Source: Bradyrhizobium lablabi (lineage in GTDB: Bacteria; Pseudomonadota; Alphaproteobacteria; Rhizobiales; Xanthobacteraceae). From it: DNA of 64,000 nt. The notes beneath the pieces are model-generated. The model searched no databases. It had not been told where the DNA came from and saw only the letters and a list, made by a program, of their open reading frames with translations. The position numbers were made by a program, and so were the translations under genes. The DNA is taken from the NCBI RefSeq assembly GCF_900141755.1, contig NZ_LT670844.1, forward strand, positions 4,898,001-4,962,000. Direction: 5' to 3'. The stretch's first letter is position 1, and the number at the start of each line of letters is the position of its first letter. Shown one piece after another: positions 1 to 8,321 of this stretch.

Positions 1-167
1 GCGGCGCGACCGCCGCGAGCGCCTATCATTTCCTGATGCCGCCATTGGGCATGCTGTTCGCCTGGATGGTGCTCGGCGAGCATGTCGAGTTCCGCGATTT
101 GCTTGGGATTGTCCCGGTGGCGCTCGGCATCTATCTGGTGACGCGTCCCGCAGCAGTGCCGCAATAA
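1..167 (+). CDS. EamA/DMT-type transporter, C-terminal end (partial)
   Basis: The window opens inside a gene read in the third frame, leaving 54 codons before TAA at 165-167. The residues form hydrophobic stretches separated by the short polar loop LGEHVEFRDLLG and end in LGIYLVTRP. This is the usual last-helix pattern of 10-TM EamA/RhaT drug-metabolite transporters, where a G-E-x4-lined helix pair is followed by GxxLIxxGxxL. The 5' part is missing, so substrate cannot be judged. The family call rests only on this tail and is moderate. Confidence 0.6.
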   Translation, partial: GATAASAYHFLMPPLGMLFAWMVLGEHVEFRDLLGIVPVALGIYLVTRPAAVPQ

Positions 168-201
168 GAAAACGCGGCCATAAGAAAAAGCGAGATCGAA
201 C

Positions 202-990
202 ATGAGTTCCCTTCGCATAACCCTGATCGGCGGTCCCACCGCGCTGATTGAAATCGACGGCTTTCGTCTCCTCACCGATCCGACCTTCGATGCGCCGGGC
301 GCGTATCAATTGCCGCATGTAAGACTCGAGAAATTGACCGGTCCCGCGTTAGCGGCGGGACAGGTCGGTCCGGTCGATGCGGTGCTGCTCAGTCACGATC
401 AGCATTCGGACAACCTCGATCATTCGGGCAAGGACTTCCTCCGTCAGGCCAAGCGCGTCCTGACCACGGAAGCCGGCGCAAAACGGCTCGGCGGCCATGT
501 TGAGGGACTTGCGCCGTGGGCGACTACCGAATTGATGGGCAAGGATGGCCGTTCCCTGACCATCACCGCGACGCCCGCGCGTCACGGGCCGGCCGGCATC
601 GAGCCGTTGTCCGGCGACGTCATCGGCTTTGTGCTGAGTTCGAAAGAGCGCTCACCGGTCTATATCAGTGGCGACACCGTGTGGTTCGACGGCGTCGCCG
701 AGGTCGCGCGGCGCTTCAAGGCCGGCGTGGTGCTGCCCTTCGCCGGCGCGGCGCAGACCCGCGGTCCCTTTCACCTCACGATGGATACCAACGACACCAT
801 CGAGACCGCGCGCGCATTTCCGGATGCGGTGATCGTGCCGCTGCATACTGACGGCTGGGCGCATTTCCGCCAGAGCGCGAGTGATTTGCGCGCGTCGTTC
901 GACACGCTCGGGTTTGGGGCGCGGTTGAAACTGCTGGAGCCCGGCGTCGCGACGGTGATCGAGCCGCCACACCCACCGGCCTCATCCTGA
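202..990 (+). CDS. MBL-fold metal-dependent hydrolase (UlaG-like)
   Basis: A 262-residue cytoplasmic protein with a metallo-beta-lactamase fold of the UlaG/RomA-like group. The N-terminus gives the strand pattern ITLIGGPTALIEIDG followed by LLTDPTFD, as in this group. The metal motif is SHDQHSDNLD at about residues 64-73, so the canonical HxHxDH reads HxxHxDN. Later candidate ligands are H in PARHGPAG, D in YISGDTVWF and H in VPLHTDGW. The substrate is unknown. The last codons and the TGA stop lie in sequence nearly identical to the first bases of the following palindromic repeat, so the C-terminal end (PPASS) may have been supplied by a repeat insertion. Confidence 0.85.
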   Translation: MSSLRITLIGGPTALIEIDGFRLLTDPTFDAPGAYQLPHVRLEKLTGPALAAGQVGPVDAVLLSHDQHSDNLDHSGKDFLRQAKRVLTTEAGAKRLGGHVEGLAPWATTELMGKDGRSLTITATPARHGPAGIEPLSGDVIGFVLSSKERSPVYISGDTVWFDGVAEVARRFKAGVVLPFAGAAQTRGPFHLTMDTNDTIETARAFPDAVIVPLHTDGWAHFRQSASDLRASFDTLGFGARLKLLEPGVATVIEPPHPPASS

Positions 991-1004
991 GCCACACGCA
1001 CCGG

Positions 1005-1110
1005 CCTCATCCTGAGGAGCGCGCTCTTGCGCGCGTCTCGAAGGATGGCAACAGGGGTGCAAGCGTCCATCCTTCGAGACGCGGCCAAGTGGCCGCTCCT
1101 CAGGATGAGG
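1005..1110. repeat. Palindromic intergenic repeat (CCTCATCCTGAGGAGC family)
   Basis: A long interrupted inverted repeat runs from CCTCATCCTGAGGAGC at 1005-1020 to GCTCCTCAGGATGAGG at 1095-1110. Inner arms also pair (TCGAAGGATGG with CCATCCTTCGAGA). A second member of the family lies at 20608-20706. About 22 bp of its left end (ACCGGCCTCATCCTGAG) is present again just upstream, at about 975-991, overlapping the stop of the preceding gene. Such elements are abundant between genes in Bradyrhizobium. Confidence 0.85.
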
Positions 1111-1117
1111 AGCGGTA

Positions 1118-1909
1118 TTAGTCCTTCCTGAACACGATGGACGCCATCCACCCCGTCATCAGCGCCATGAACGCCGTCACCAGCCCATAGCTGAAACCGT
1201 TCTGGCGGGCGGTGGTGGCGACGAACTGCTCGAAGCCGACTTTGACGATATCGAACGCGGTTTCGGTATGCGTCACCAGCGCGCCGTCGGAAAACAGTTT
1301 TATCTCGACGTCATAGGTCCCGATCGGCACCTCGGCCGGCAGCGGAATGCCGGTGCGGAACAAGGTCGGCGTCAGAAACGTCACCGCCGAGGTCGCCTCG
1401 CGATAGAGCCCATGCTCGGAGCGCAGCCGCACGAAGGCGCTGCGGAACGCATCGTTCGGCACGACGTCGGCATAGTCAGGCCCGACGCGCTGGGTCAGCA
1501 GCACATTGTTGAGGCCAAGCTGCTGGCGCCGCTGCACTTCGGGCGAGGCGATGGCGTCGAATGGCCGGTTGGAAAACAGCGCCAGATAGGTCGGCACCTG
1601 CAGGAACTGGCGGTAATCGGTGTTGACCCAGATGCCGAATTTACGCTCCTTGCGGCGCGTCACCATGTCGGCGCGGGGGCCGGCGACGGTGACGACAAGA
1701 TCGTAATTGGTGCGCGTCGCAGGGGTGTTGGCGTCCTTTTCGACCGAGCCGAACAGCACGAGCTCCTCGCCGGAATAGTTCGGCGTCACGGTGACGCGGT
1801 GGTTGGAGACCGACACGATCAGCCGCTCGGCGTGCGCCGGAAGCGGGGCCGACGCCAGGCCCAGCGCGAGCACGACACCTGCCGATGCGAAAGGCCAGCG
1901 CGCAATCAT
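1118..1909 (-). CDS. TIGR02186 family secreted/membrane-anchored protein
   Basis: The ATG at 1909 gives 263 residues starting MIARWPFASAG and running through a clear signal peptide that ends PAHAERL. A C-terminal membrane helix (about FMALMTGWMASIV) is followed by the short basic tail FRKD, so the beta-rich central part should face the periplasm. The family (TIGR02186) has no assigned biochemical function but is repeatedly found beside TauE/SafE exporters. The ATG overlaps the TGA of the upstream exporter gene by 4 nt (ATGA), which implies translational coupling. An in-frame extension upstream into the exporter gene is an overprint and was rejected. A role as accessory to sulfite or organosulfonate export is inference. 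Confidence 0.85.
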   Translation of the reverse strand: MIARWPFASAGVVLALGLASAPLPAHAERLIVSVSNHRVTVTPNYSGEELVLFGSVEKDANTPATRTNYDLVVTVAGPRADMVTRRKERKFGIWVNTDYRQFLQVPTYLALFSNRPFDAIASPEVQRRQQLGLNNVLLTQRVGPDYADVVPNDAFRSAFVRLRSEHGLYREATSAVTFLTPTLFRTGIPLPAEVPIGTYDVEIKLFSDGALVTHTETAFDIVKVGFEQFVATTARQNGFSYGLVTAFMALMTGWMASIVFRKD

Positions 1910-2832
1910 CCGGTGCCTCCGATTTCCCGGATGGTGAAGAGATCGTCGGGGCGGATCACGAGCTCGATCGCGAAGCGGATTCCGACCGCGAGGATCAGAA
2001 GCCCGAGCAACAGCCGCAGATGCTCGCCGCGAATTTTCTGCCCGGCGCGGGCGCCGAACTGCGCGCCGGTGACGCCGCCGATCATCAGGATCAGCGCCAG
2101 CACCGCATCGACCAGATGATTGGTGATCGCGTGCAGCATGGTGGCGAACACCATGGTGACCAAAGTCAGCACCATCGAGGTGCCGATTACCGTGGAGGTC
2201 GGCACCCGCAACAGATAGATCATGATCGGGACCAGGATGAAGCCGCCGCCGATGCCCATCACCGCGCCGATGAAGCCGATGATCACGCCGACGGTGATGA
2301 CCGGGATCACCGACAGATAGATCTTGGAGCGCTTGAAGCGCACCTTCAATGGCAGGCCATGGATCCAGCCATGGCTGCCCGAGCGCCGCATCGGCACGAT
2401 CTTGCCACGGCGCGCGCGCAATAGCGCGCGGGTGCCTTCCCAGAACATCAATGCGCCGACGGTGGTCAGCAGCACCACGTAAGACAGCGCAATCATCAGG
2501 TCGAGCTGGCCGAGCGAGCGCAGATACGTGAAGGTGAACACGCCGAGCGCGGTGCCGACGGTGCCGCCGCATAACAGCACCAGCGCCAGCGCCGGATCGA
2601 TGGCGCGGCGGCGCCAGTAGGTCAGCGCGCCGGAAAACGACGAGGCCGCGATGTGGCTGGCGACGGAGGCGACCGCAACCGCCGGCGCGATGCCGATGAA
2701 GATCAAGAGCGGCGTCATCAGAAACCCGCCGCCGATGCCGAACATGCCGGACACGAAGCCGACCGCCGCGCCCATCGCAAGGATGAGGAAAACATTGACC
2801 GGAAGGTCGGCGATCGGGAGGTAAAGCTGCAC
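1906..2832 (-). CDS. Sulfite exporter TauE/SafE family permease
   Basis: A 308-residue polytopic inner-membrane protein with two internal repeats, each carrying a glycine-rich signature: GFVSGMFGIGGGF near residue 25 and GAVMGIGGGFILVP near residue 190. These duplicated GIGGG loops define the TauE/SafE (DUF81) family, which exports sulfite, sulfoacetate or related small anions. About eight membrane helices are visible, with a basic cytoplasmic loop (RARRGKIVPMRRSG) in the middle. The gene is first in a two-gene unit with the TIGR02186 protein. The substrate cannot be read from sequence. Confidence 0.9.
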   Translation of the reverse strand: MQLYLPIADLPVNVFLILAMGAAVGFVSGMFGIGGGFLMTPLLIFIGIAPAVAVASVASHIAASSFSGALTYWRRRAIDPALALVLLCGGTVGTALGVFTFTYLRSLGQLDLMIALSYVVLLTTVGALMFWEGTRALLRARRGKIVPMRRSGSHGWIHGLPLKVRFKRSKIYLSVIPVITVGVIIGFIGAVMGIGGGFILVPIMIYLLRVPTSTVIGTSMVLTLVTMVFATMLHAITNHLVDAVLALILMIGGVTGAQFGARAGQKIRGEHLRLLLGLLILAVGIRFAIELVIRPDDLFTIREIGGTG

Positions 2833-2939
2833 GCGCGGCTCGCTTCGAAGGTTAGCCCTGAGGCGGGCCGAAACCCCTCACGGCACTATTTTTGATGAGC
2901 GGCGTCGCTCGCCTGCCGCGCCTCTGCATAACCGAAATC

Positions 2940-2983
2940 GCCCGCTTGAGGGACTAAAGAATCCGCAGGGAGCGGGCTTTTTT
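2940..2983 (+). terminator. Intrinsic-terminator-like hairpin, orphan on + strand
   Basis: GCCCGCT (2940-2946) pairs perfectly with AGCGGGC (2971-2977) around a 24-nt loop, followed directly by six T on the + strand. No + strand gene ends nearby: the flanking genes are both on the minus strand (start at 2832 and stop at 3041). It could be the 3' end of an unannotated small RNA, or a chance structure. Confidence 0.5.
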
Positions 2984-3040
2984 GACGCGGGCCGCCGCTC
3001 ACCTACAGGTGTGGTGAATAATTCAGATTAACGGGTCGCC

Positions 3041-3844
3041 TTAGGGCTTCCGGATCGGGTCGGTCACGAGGTTCATCGCCGCGGCTTCCTTGGTGCCAAG
3101 CCAGCGGACGTCCCTGTTTTGAGACATAGCCTGCACGACGGCGGAGGACACGCCCATCTTCGTCATATAGTTCAACAGGAACCCTGCAACCCGCTGAGTG
3201 TCGGCAACGGGGTCGCGCATCGGAGCCGTAGCCTCAAACTGGTGGACCCCCAGCATAGAGCCCTCCACGCCATAGCGTATCTTGCCGCCGGCATAGACCA
3301 GCACGCAGGCGCTGGCACAATAGGCGGGGCGGACCTGGCCCGACCCATCGGCGACGCCGACCGCAGTCACCAGTCCGCGCGATCGAATGATTTCGCCCAT
3401 GATCACGGCCTGATTCAAGTCGCCGCCCGGAGAAGACAGCAACACCGCGTCGCCGGCATCGAGATGGCCTTCATTGAGCCTGTCCCGGAACCAGTTCGCG
3501 GTGGCGGCGCCGATTTCCCCGCTGATGGCGAGCGCGCGCCGGCCATGGCCCGAGCCGTCGAAATCGGCAAGGGGGATCAGCGCCGAAGTCATGCGTGGGG
3601 CGAGATATGATTCCTTCCAATAGGCCCAGGCCTCCGGCCGCGACAGGTCCCGGTAGGCCCGGATGCCGACGCCACTCGCCAGGAGAACAAACATCACAGC
3701 TGACCACCAATGCCGCTTGATGCCGATGGCAGGGGGTCGCCGCGCTGCAGGCTGGTCTGTAGGCTTGCGCGGCGGTGCTACCCGAGGTCCGGTCGGCGAC
3801 CTCTGGTATTCATCTCTCTCGTCCTGACGATCATCGAAAGACAA
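3041..3844 (-). CDS. Membrane-anchored ClpP/crotonase-like protein (COG3904-like)
   Basis: 267 residues. The first 45 are polar and proline/arginine rich (PRVAPPRKPTDQPAARRPP). One membrane helix follows at about 46-64 (WWSAVMFVLLASGVGIRAY), then a soluble domain. That domain has the layout of ClpP-like folds seen in COG3904 proteins: ISGEIG, LLSSPGGDLNQA, a GRVI-like EIIRSRGL strand, YCASACVLVYAGG and HQF. The GGD loop and the SAC segment correspond to the oxyanion and nucleophile regions of ClpP relatives, but a complete Ser-His-Asp triad cannot be assigned by eye. A periplasmic or membrane-associated peptidase-like role is inference. The gene stands alone. Confidence 0.6.
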   Translation of the reverse strand: MSFDDRQDERDEYQRSPTGPRVAPPRKPTDQPAARRPPAIGIKRHWWSAVMFVLLASGVGIRAYRDLSRPEAWAYWKESYLAPRMTSALIPLADFDGSGHGRRALAISGEIGAATANWFRDRLNEGHLDAGDAVLLSSPGGDLNQAVIMGEIIRSRGLVTAVGVADGSGQVRPAYCASACVLVYAGGKIRYGVEGSMLGVHQFEATAPMRDPVADTQRVAGFLLNYMTKMGVSSAVVQAMSQNRDVRWLGTKEAAAMNLVTDPIRKP

Positions 3845-3983
3845 ATGACCCTCTCGGCAGTCAAGCTGTCCCGGACGTCGAACCTCCGGGCAGTTATCGC
3901 GTGCGCGCTCAGTGAGGCGCTTGTCTACACGGCTTTATCGCTGGGGTATATGACGGCAATGCCGGGCGGCATCGCCAATGGGA

Positions 3984-6900
3984 TCAGCGCGCGGCGGCGG
4001 TGCGCTTGGCTGAAGCCGGCTTCGCGGCGGGCTTTGCAGCCGGCTGCGGCGGCGCCGCGTCCCATCCGCCGGCCGGCGTTGCGACGTTGACGGCGTCGTC
4101 GGGCTGGGGTTCTGCGGTAAAGGTCTGGATCGCGAGCTTGGCCGCCGCCAGCGACTGGGCGTCGAGGCGCTTGGCAATATCGTCGCGCTTGCGCCCGGCA
4201 TCCACGTCGCCCTGCGCCGCCGCCAGGCTGAACCATTTGAAGGATTCGGCGAGGTTCTGTTCGACGCCGATGCCGCGGGCATAGAGGATGCCGAGGTTGA
4301 ACTGGCTGTCGGCGACGCCGCGGTCGGCCGCCTTGCGGAACCATTGCGCAGCGTCCTTGTAGTTGGCGCCCTTGTCGCCGCCGTCGGCGTCGAGCACGGC
4401 CAGATTATGCATCGCCTTGGCGTTGCCGCGCTCGGCCGCCTGGATGTAATAGCGCCGCGCGGTATCGACGTCCTTTTTCACGCTCATACCTTTTTCATAG
4501 AAGGTACCGAGCCTGAAGATCGCCGGCACGACGCCTGCCTCCGCCGCGCGGTCATACCATTTCGCGGCCTCGTCGTAATTCGGAGCGACGCCCTTGCCTT
4601 CGGCGAAACGCACGCCGATTTCGTAGGCCGCGGTCGGATCGCCCTTCAGCGCGGCCGCGCGCAGCACCGGTCCGCCGATCGTATCCGGCAGTCTTTCGGT
4701 CGGCGGCACCTGCGCCATCGGGAGTTTGCCTTTCGCCGACGCCGCAGCGCCGGTCGGAAGCGCGCTGGTGACATCCGTGGCGGACGACGGCGCGGCGTCC
4801 TGCGGGATCGCGGCCGATGCGGTGCCGTCGAAAAAGTTGGGGGCGGAGTTATTGAGCGATTGCCGTCCGATCGGCGTCGGCGAGGTCATCGACGGCGACG
4901 CCGGGCCCGGCGTCGCCGGCTTGGCGCTGTCAGGCGCGGGCGATTGGTCCGGGGCTTGCGGCTCGCTCGAATTCTCCATGGCAGGCGGCTGCGGCGACAC
5001 GCTGCCGCCGTCGAGCAGCGACATCGTCACCTTAAAGGCGCCCAGTACGATCACGACCACGCTGGCGCCGACCAGGAGCGAGCGGATCTTGGAGGTGATG
5101 TTCGACGGTTCCTTGGCCTTGTCGCCGGCGACCTTGAGCGGACGGCCGGCCTTGTCGGTGGGCGGCGCGGCCGCGGCGGCCTGGGCGGCGCGGCGTGCGG
5201 CGGCGATGAAGCTTGCGGTAGAGACCGGTCCGGGCGGCGGGCTCGCCGGAATTCCGCTGATCGCGCTTTCGGAGGCCGCGATGCGTTCCGATGGCGAAGC
5301 CGCGCGCCCGACCGGCCTTGTGCCGGGCTCAAGCGGGTGATCGGGCGGCAGATCGGGCTCGATCGCCGCTCGCGAGGGCGCGGCGCTATGCGGCTCCAGG
5401 ATTTCACTGATGGCGCGCGGCGGCACCGGAGCTGCGGCCGGCACCGATGGCGGCGCGGCATGAAATTCGCGCGGGGCGGCGGCGAAAGGCGCCTGCGCCG
5501 AGGCGGGATTGGGCAATTCGGGTCTCTGTTCCGCGGCCATCGGGACCGGCGGCGCCTCGATCTCCGGCGCTTCGAACTGCGGCGCTTCAGCCTGCGGCGC
5601 TAGCGCCTGCTGGGCCACGGCCTGCGGCGCGGCGGCGCGCGGTGCCGGCGGCATTTCCGGCGGCGGCGCAACCGGCGCGGTGCGAACCGTGCGCAGATCG
5701 CCTTCGATCATCGCCAGCCGATCAACCACATGGCCGAGCGTGTTGTGCACGGCTTCGAGCGAATCCTGGGTGTGGCGGTCGGTCTCGGTCTGGCTGTAAC
5801 GGATGTCGGACAATTCGCGCTTGACGATGTCGATCAGGCCAGAGTCCGCCGGCTCGGGAGCGCTGCGCTGGCTGGTTTCGGCAAGCGCCGCAACCGCCGC
5901 ATGCTGGCGTTCCAGATGGCGCAGAATGTCCTGCAGCCCGTCCTCGACCCGGCCGAGATTGCCGGCGCGGTGATCGCTGGAGGCTTCCAGCCGTTCCAGC
6001 AGATAAGACACCCGCTGTTCGAGATGGGCGAAGGCCGAGGCGCTGTCATTGCCGACCGGCATCCGGTCGAGGCGGTCGGACAAAGCGCGCAGCGCACCCT
6101 CGATCTGCTCGGAATTTTCGCGTTCGCGCGGCCGCTCGCGGCTTTCCAGCGTCGAGGTCAGCGCCGCGATGCGCTGCTCCAGGATCGCGAAGGAATCGCT
6201 GTTGCCCTCGGAGCGGGAAATCTGGTCGACCTTTGCCGACAGCGTGCGCAAATCGTCGCTGAGCCGGACCAGCGCGTCGTTGGAAGCGACATTGGAGACG
6301 ATGGCGCGCAGCGCTACGATGGCGCCTTCGAGCTGGCGCACTGTCGAGGGATCGTCGTTGGCGCGCAGGATCAGGTCGAGCTTGGCGCCGAGATTGCGGA
6401 TCGCCTCGTCGTAGCCGGCCAGTTGCTCGGCCGGGGTCAGCGAGCGCAGCACTTCGCGGATTTCAGAAAGCGCGCGCTCGATGCCGGCCAGCGCCTTGGC
6501 GTCGATGCCGCTCTGGCGGCTGTCGTCGATGCGGCGTGCCAGCGAGCGGACTTCGTTCTCGATCGATTCGATCGCCCGGCGCGGCATCGCTTCGGTGATG
6601 GCGTGACGGATTTCCGCGAGTTCGCTGCGGAACGCGGCGATCGATTGTTCTGTCCCGTCGGGGCGCTGCAGCGCCTCGATCTGGCTCGTGATCTTGAACA
6701 GATGGCGCTCGAGCGAGGAGAAATCCGGACCCGGTGGCGTTGCCGGCGGCATCGGCATCGGAGGGGACACTGGCATCGCCGGTGCCAGCGGCATCGCCGG
6801 CGCGATCGGCGGCGCGGCGCGCGACGGCATCTGCCGCGGTGGCGCGTCAAGTTCGTTCTGGCGCGCGGCGATTTCCGCGATCGCCGAGTCGAACGACGCA

Positions 6901-7406
6901 GGGCTCAGCGGCGGGGAGGGGCGATAGACCTGGCTGGCCGCGCCCTCGACCATCTCGGACTGGCGCTGCCTGTCCTTGAGCTGGGATTGTCTTGCGGGCG
7001 CGGGGTTTGAAATCTGCGACAGCCGGGCGTCGAGGCGCGAGATCGCGTCGTTCAACTGACGGGCGACGCCTTGTTCGCCGCCGCGCGGGGCGTCGTTGCG
7101 CGGAGCATCGCTGCGCGGAGCATCGCTGCCCGGCTTGGGCTGCGAGATCTGTTCGATCTGCCGGGTGATGGCGTCAAGCCGCTGATGGATATCGGCGACG
7201 TCGCGGCTTTCCTGGCTCGGCATCAGCGGCCGCTGATCAGCCACCCTTTGATCTGACATGGCGCGAAAGTTCGGAGGGGTGGATTCGCCGATGGAGGAAT
7301 TGAGCCAGTCGTTCAGCGACATGCCGGCGCGCCGTGCGGCGGCCTCGGCCCGCTCGCGGACAGATGGATCGATGCCTTCAACACTCCACGATACGCGCGA
7401 ATTCAT
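3984..7406 (-). CDS. PodJ-like polar localisation protein with Sel1 repeats
   Basis: About 1140 residues from the ATG at 7406 (MNSRVSWSVEG). The N-terminus resembles the short motif that opens many PodJ/PodJL-type proteins (ERAEAAARRAGMSLNDWLN). A long alpha-helical region rich in Leu/Arg/Glu heptads (roughly 230-560) should form coiled coils, and an Ala/Pro-rich linker follows. One membrane helix lies near 772-794 (LLVGASVVVIVLGAFKV). The C-terminal periplasmic part (about 920-1080) has at least four Sel1 repeats such as AAYEIGVRFAEGKGV and AKWYDRAAEAG. This is the architecture of Caulobacter PodJ, which organises the cell pole. The tail is Pro/Ala/Lys rich. An upstream in-frame extension to 7481 lacks family similarity and was not used. 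Confidence 0.8.
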   Translation of the reverse strand: MNSRVSWSVEGIDPSVRERAEAAARRAGMSLNDWLNSSIGESTPPNFRAMSDQRVADQRPLMPSQESRDVADIHQRLDAITRQIEQISQPKPGSDAPRSDAPRNDAPRGGEQGVARQLNDAISRLDARLSQISNPAPARQSQLKDRQRQSEMVEGAASQVYRPSPPLSPASFDSAIAEIAARQNELDAPPRQMPSRAAPPIAPAMPLAPAMPVSPPMPMPPATPPGPDFSSLERHLFKITSQIEALQRPDGTEQSIAAFRSELAEIRHAITEAMPRRAIESIENEVRSLARRIDDSRQSGIDAKALAGIERALSEIREVLRSLTPAEQLAGYDEAIRNLGAKLDLILRANDDPSTVRQLEGAIVALRAIVSNVASNDALVRLSDDLRTLSAKVDQISRSEGNSDSFAILEQRIAALTSTLESRERPRERENSEQIEGALRALSDRLDRMPVGNDSASAFAHLEQRVSYLLERLEASSDHRAGNLGRVEDGLQDILRHLERQHAAVAALAETSQRSAPEPADSGLIDIVKRELSDIRYSQTETDRHTQDSLEAVHNTLGHVVDRLAMIEGDLRTVRTAPVAPPPEMPPAPRAAAPQAVAQQALAPQAEAPQFEAPEIEAPPVPMAAEQRPELPNPASAQAPFAAAPREFHAAPPSVPAAAPVPPRAISEILEPHSAAPSRAAIEPDLPPDHPLEPGTRPVGRAASPSERIAASESAISGIPASPPPGPVSTASFIAAARRAAQAAAAAPPTDKAGRPLKVAGDKAKEPSNITSKIRSLLVGASVVVIVLGAFKVTMSLLDGGSVSPQPPAMENSSEPQAPDQSPAPDSAKPATPGPASPSMTSPTPIGRQSLNNSAPNFFDGTASAAIPQDAAPSSATDVTSALPTGAAASAKGKLPMAQVPPTERLPDTIGGPVLRAAALKGDPTAAYEIGVRFAEGKGVAPNYDEAAKWYDRAAEAGVVPAIFRLGTFYEKGMSVKKDVDTARRYYIQAAERGNAKAMHNLAVLDADGGDKGANYKDAAQWFRKAADRGVADSQFNLGILYARGIGVEQNLAESFKWFSLAAAQGDVDAGRKRDDIAKRLDAQSLAAAKLAIQTFTAEPQPDDAVNVATPAGGWDAAPPQPAAKPAAKPASAKRTAAAR

Positions 7407-7626
7407 GATTCCGTCCGGTTTCGACTCCGGCGCCCCACCTAGCGCCTTCAGCCTCCCCGCGCGTCCCTGGAGGAGAGACAATCGAATTCCGCGCAGGTCG
7501 TCTGCCTCTGCTGCTGACTTTTTCGCGTTACGGTAAAGAACCGGTTAAGGAATTGGCCGGCCGGCCCGGAAAGTTGCCCTAAATCCCCGAAATCGATCGA
7601 GGTTCCGTCGGCGCCGGACGCAAGGC

Positions 7627-8214
7627 TCAGCCGTTGTGTTCGCGTTGGTTTGCGTTGATCGGCGTGACATTCGCCCCGATGGCGGTGGCCGAGAGGGTGT
7701 GGAGCGCCTCTTCGCACCACTCCACCACGGCCCGCTCGTGACGAAGGCCCAGGCGAAGCCCGAGCAGCTTGCCGGTATCTGCGGGCGATGTGGCGCCGTC
7801 AGCGAAGCGCTTTCGCAGGATGCGCTCATAGCGGGCGAGGCGGTCGCGATGGTACTCCAGCCGCGCCATCAGGTCGGCGCGCAACGGGTCGATGTCGACG
7901 CTGTCGAGCGCGTACAGCCGCACTAGCAGGTCGTCCTTGATCGACGGCGGGCTGCTCGGCCGGGCCGCCCAGTGCCGCAAGCTCGCTTTGCCTTCGGCGG
8001 TCAAGGTGTAGACCAGTTTGTTGGGCTTGCCCGACTGCACGACCTCGCGGCCCTGAACGTGGCCGCGATCGCGCAGTTTGGTGAGCTCGCGATAAATCTG
8101 CTGGTGGTCGGCCTTCCAGAAGAACCCGATCGACGCATCGAACGTCTTGGCGAGCTCATAGCCCGTCATCGGACGTTCCGTCAGGCAGACCAGGATCGCG
8201 TCACCGAGCGCCAA
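7627..8214 (-). CDS. PadR family transcriptional regulator
   Basis: A 195-residue protein with an N-terminal winged helix (GDAILVCLTERPMTGYELAKTF, then the wing region SGKPNKLVYTLT) and a C-terminal helical dimerisation domain (PadR C-terminal). I chose the TTG at 8214 because the product then begins MALGDAILVCL, as family members do, and GGAGG lies about nine bases upstream. The longer reading to 8289 would run through the palindromic operator. The gene is divergent from the flavin-dependent oxidoreductase at 8322. PadR proteins usually repress themselves and an adjacent gene, so regulation of both by the 8254-8290 sites is likely. Confidence 0.85.
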   Translation of the reverse strand: MALGDAILVCLTERPMTGYELAKTFDASIGFFWKADHQQIYRELTKLRDRGHVQGREVVQSGKPNKLVYTLTAEGKASLRHWAARPSSPPSIKDDLLVRLYALDSVDIDPLRADLMARLEYHRDRLARYERILRKRFADGATSPADTGKLLGLRLGLRHERAVVEWCEEALHTLSATAIGANVTPINANQREHNG

Positions 8215-8253
8215 AACGCCAACCCTCCGTCCTTGCACCCCTCGTATTCTTGA

Positions 8254-8290
8254 CTTTATGCATAAAGGCGCATATGCGTCAACGTGCATA
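8254..8290. promoter_or_regulatory. Palindromic operators between padR-type gene and NMO gene
   Basis: Two perfect palindromes lie side by side: CTTTATGCATAAAG (8254-8267) and CGCATATGCG (8269-8278), with centres 13 bp apart. A further half-site GTGCATAAGC (8284-8293) follows. All share a TGCATA/TATGCA core. They fill the divergent promoter region and are the best candidates for PadR binding. The biological assignment is inferred from position and symmetry. Confidence 0.65.
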
Positions 8291-8321
8291 AGCTTTGGTC
8301 TCGCTCAAAAATGGAAAAGCC

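Noticed and set aside
2116..2572. N-terminal extension of the TIGR02186 gene to 2572
   Set aside because: The extra part is Arg/His-rich overprint of the TauE/SafE gene. The ATG at 1909 starts a signal peptide.
4344..7010. Several long + strand frames of 200-426 codons
   Set aside because: They are shadows of the PodJ-like gene and are extremely Arg/Gly/Ala rich.
8214..8289. Longer PadR start at 8289
   Set aside because: It would put the coding sequence across the palindromic operators. TTG 8214 has an SD and gives the family N-terminus.
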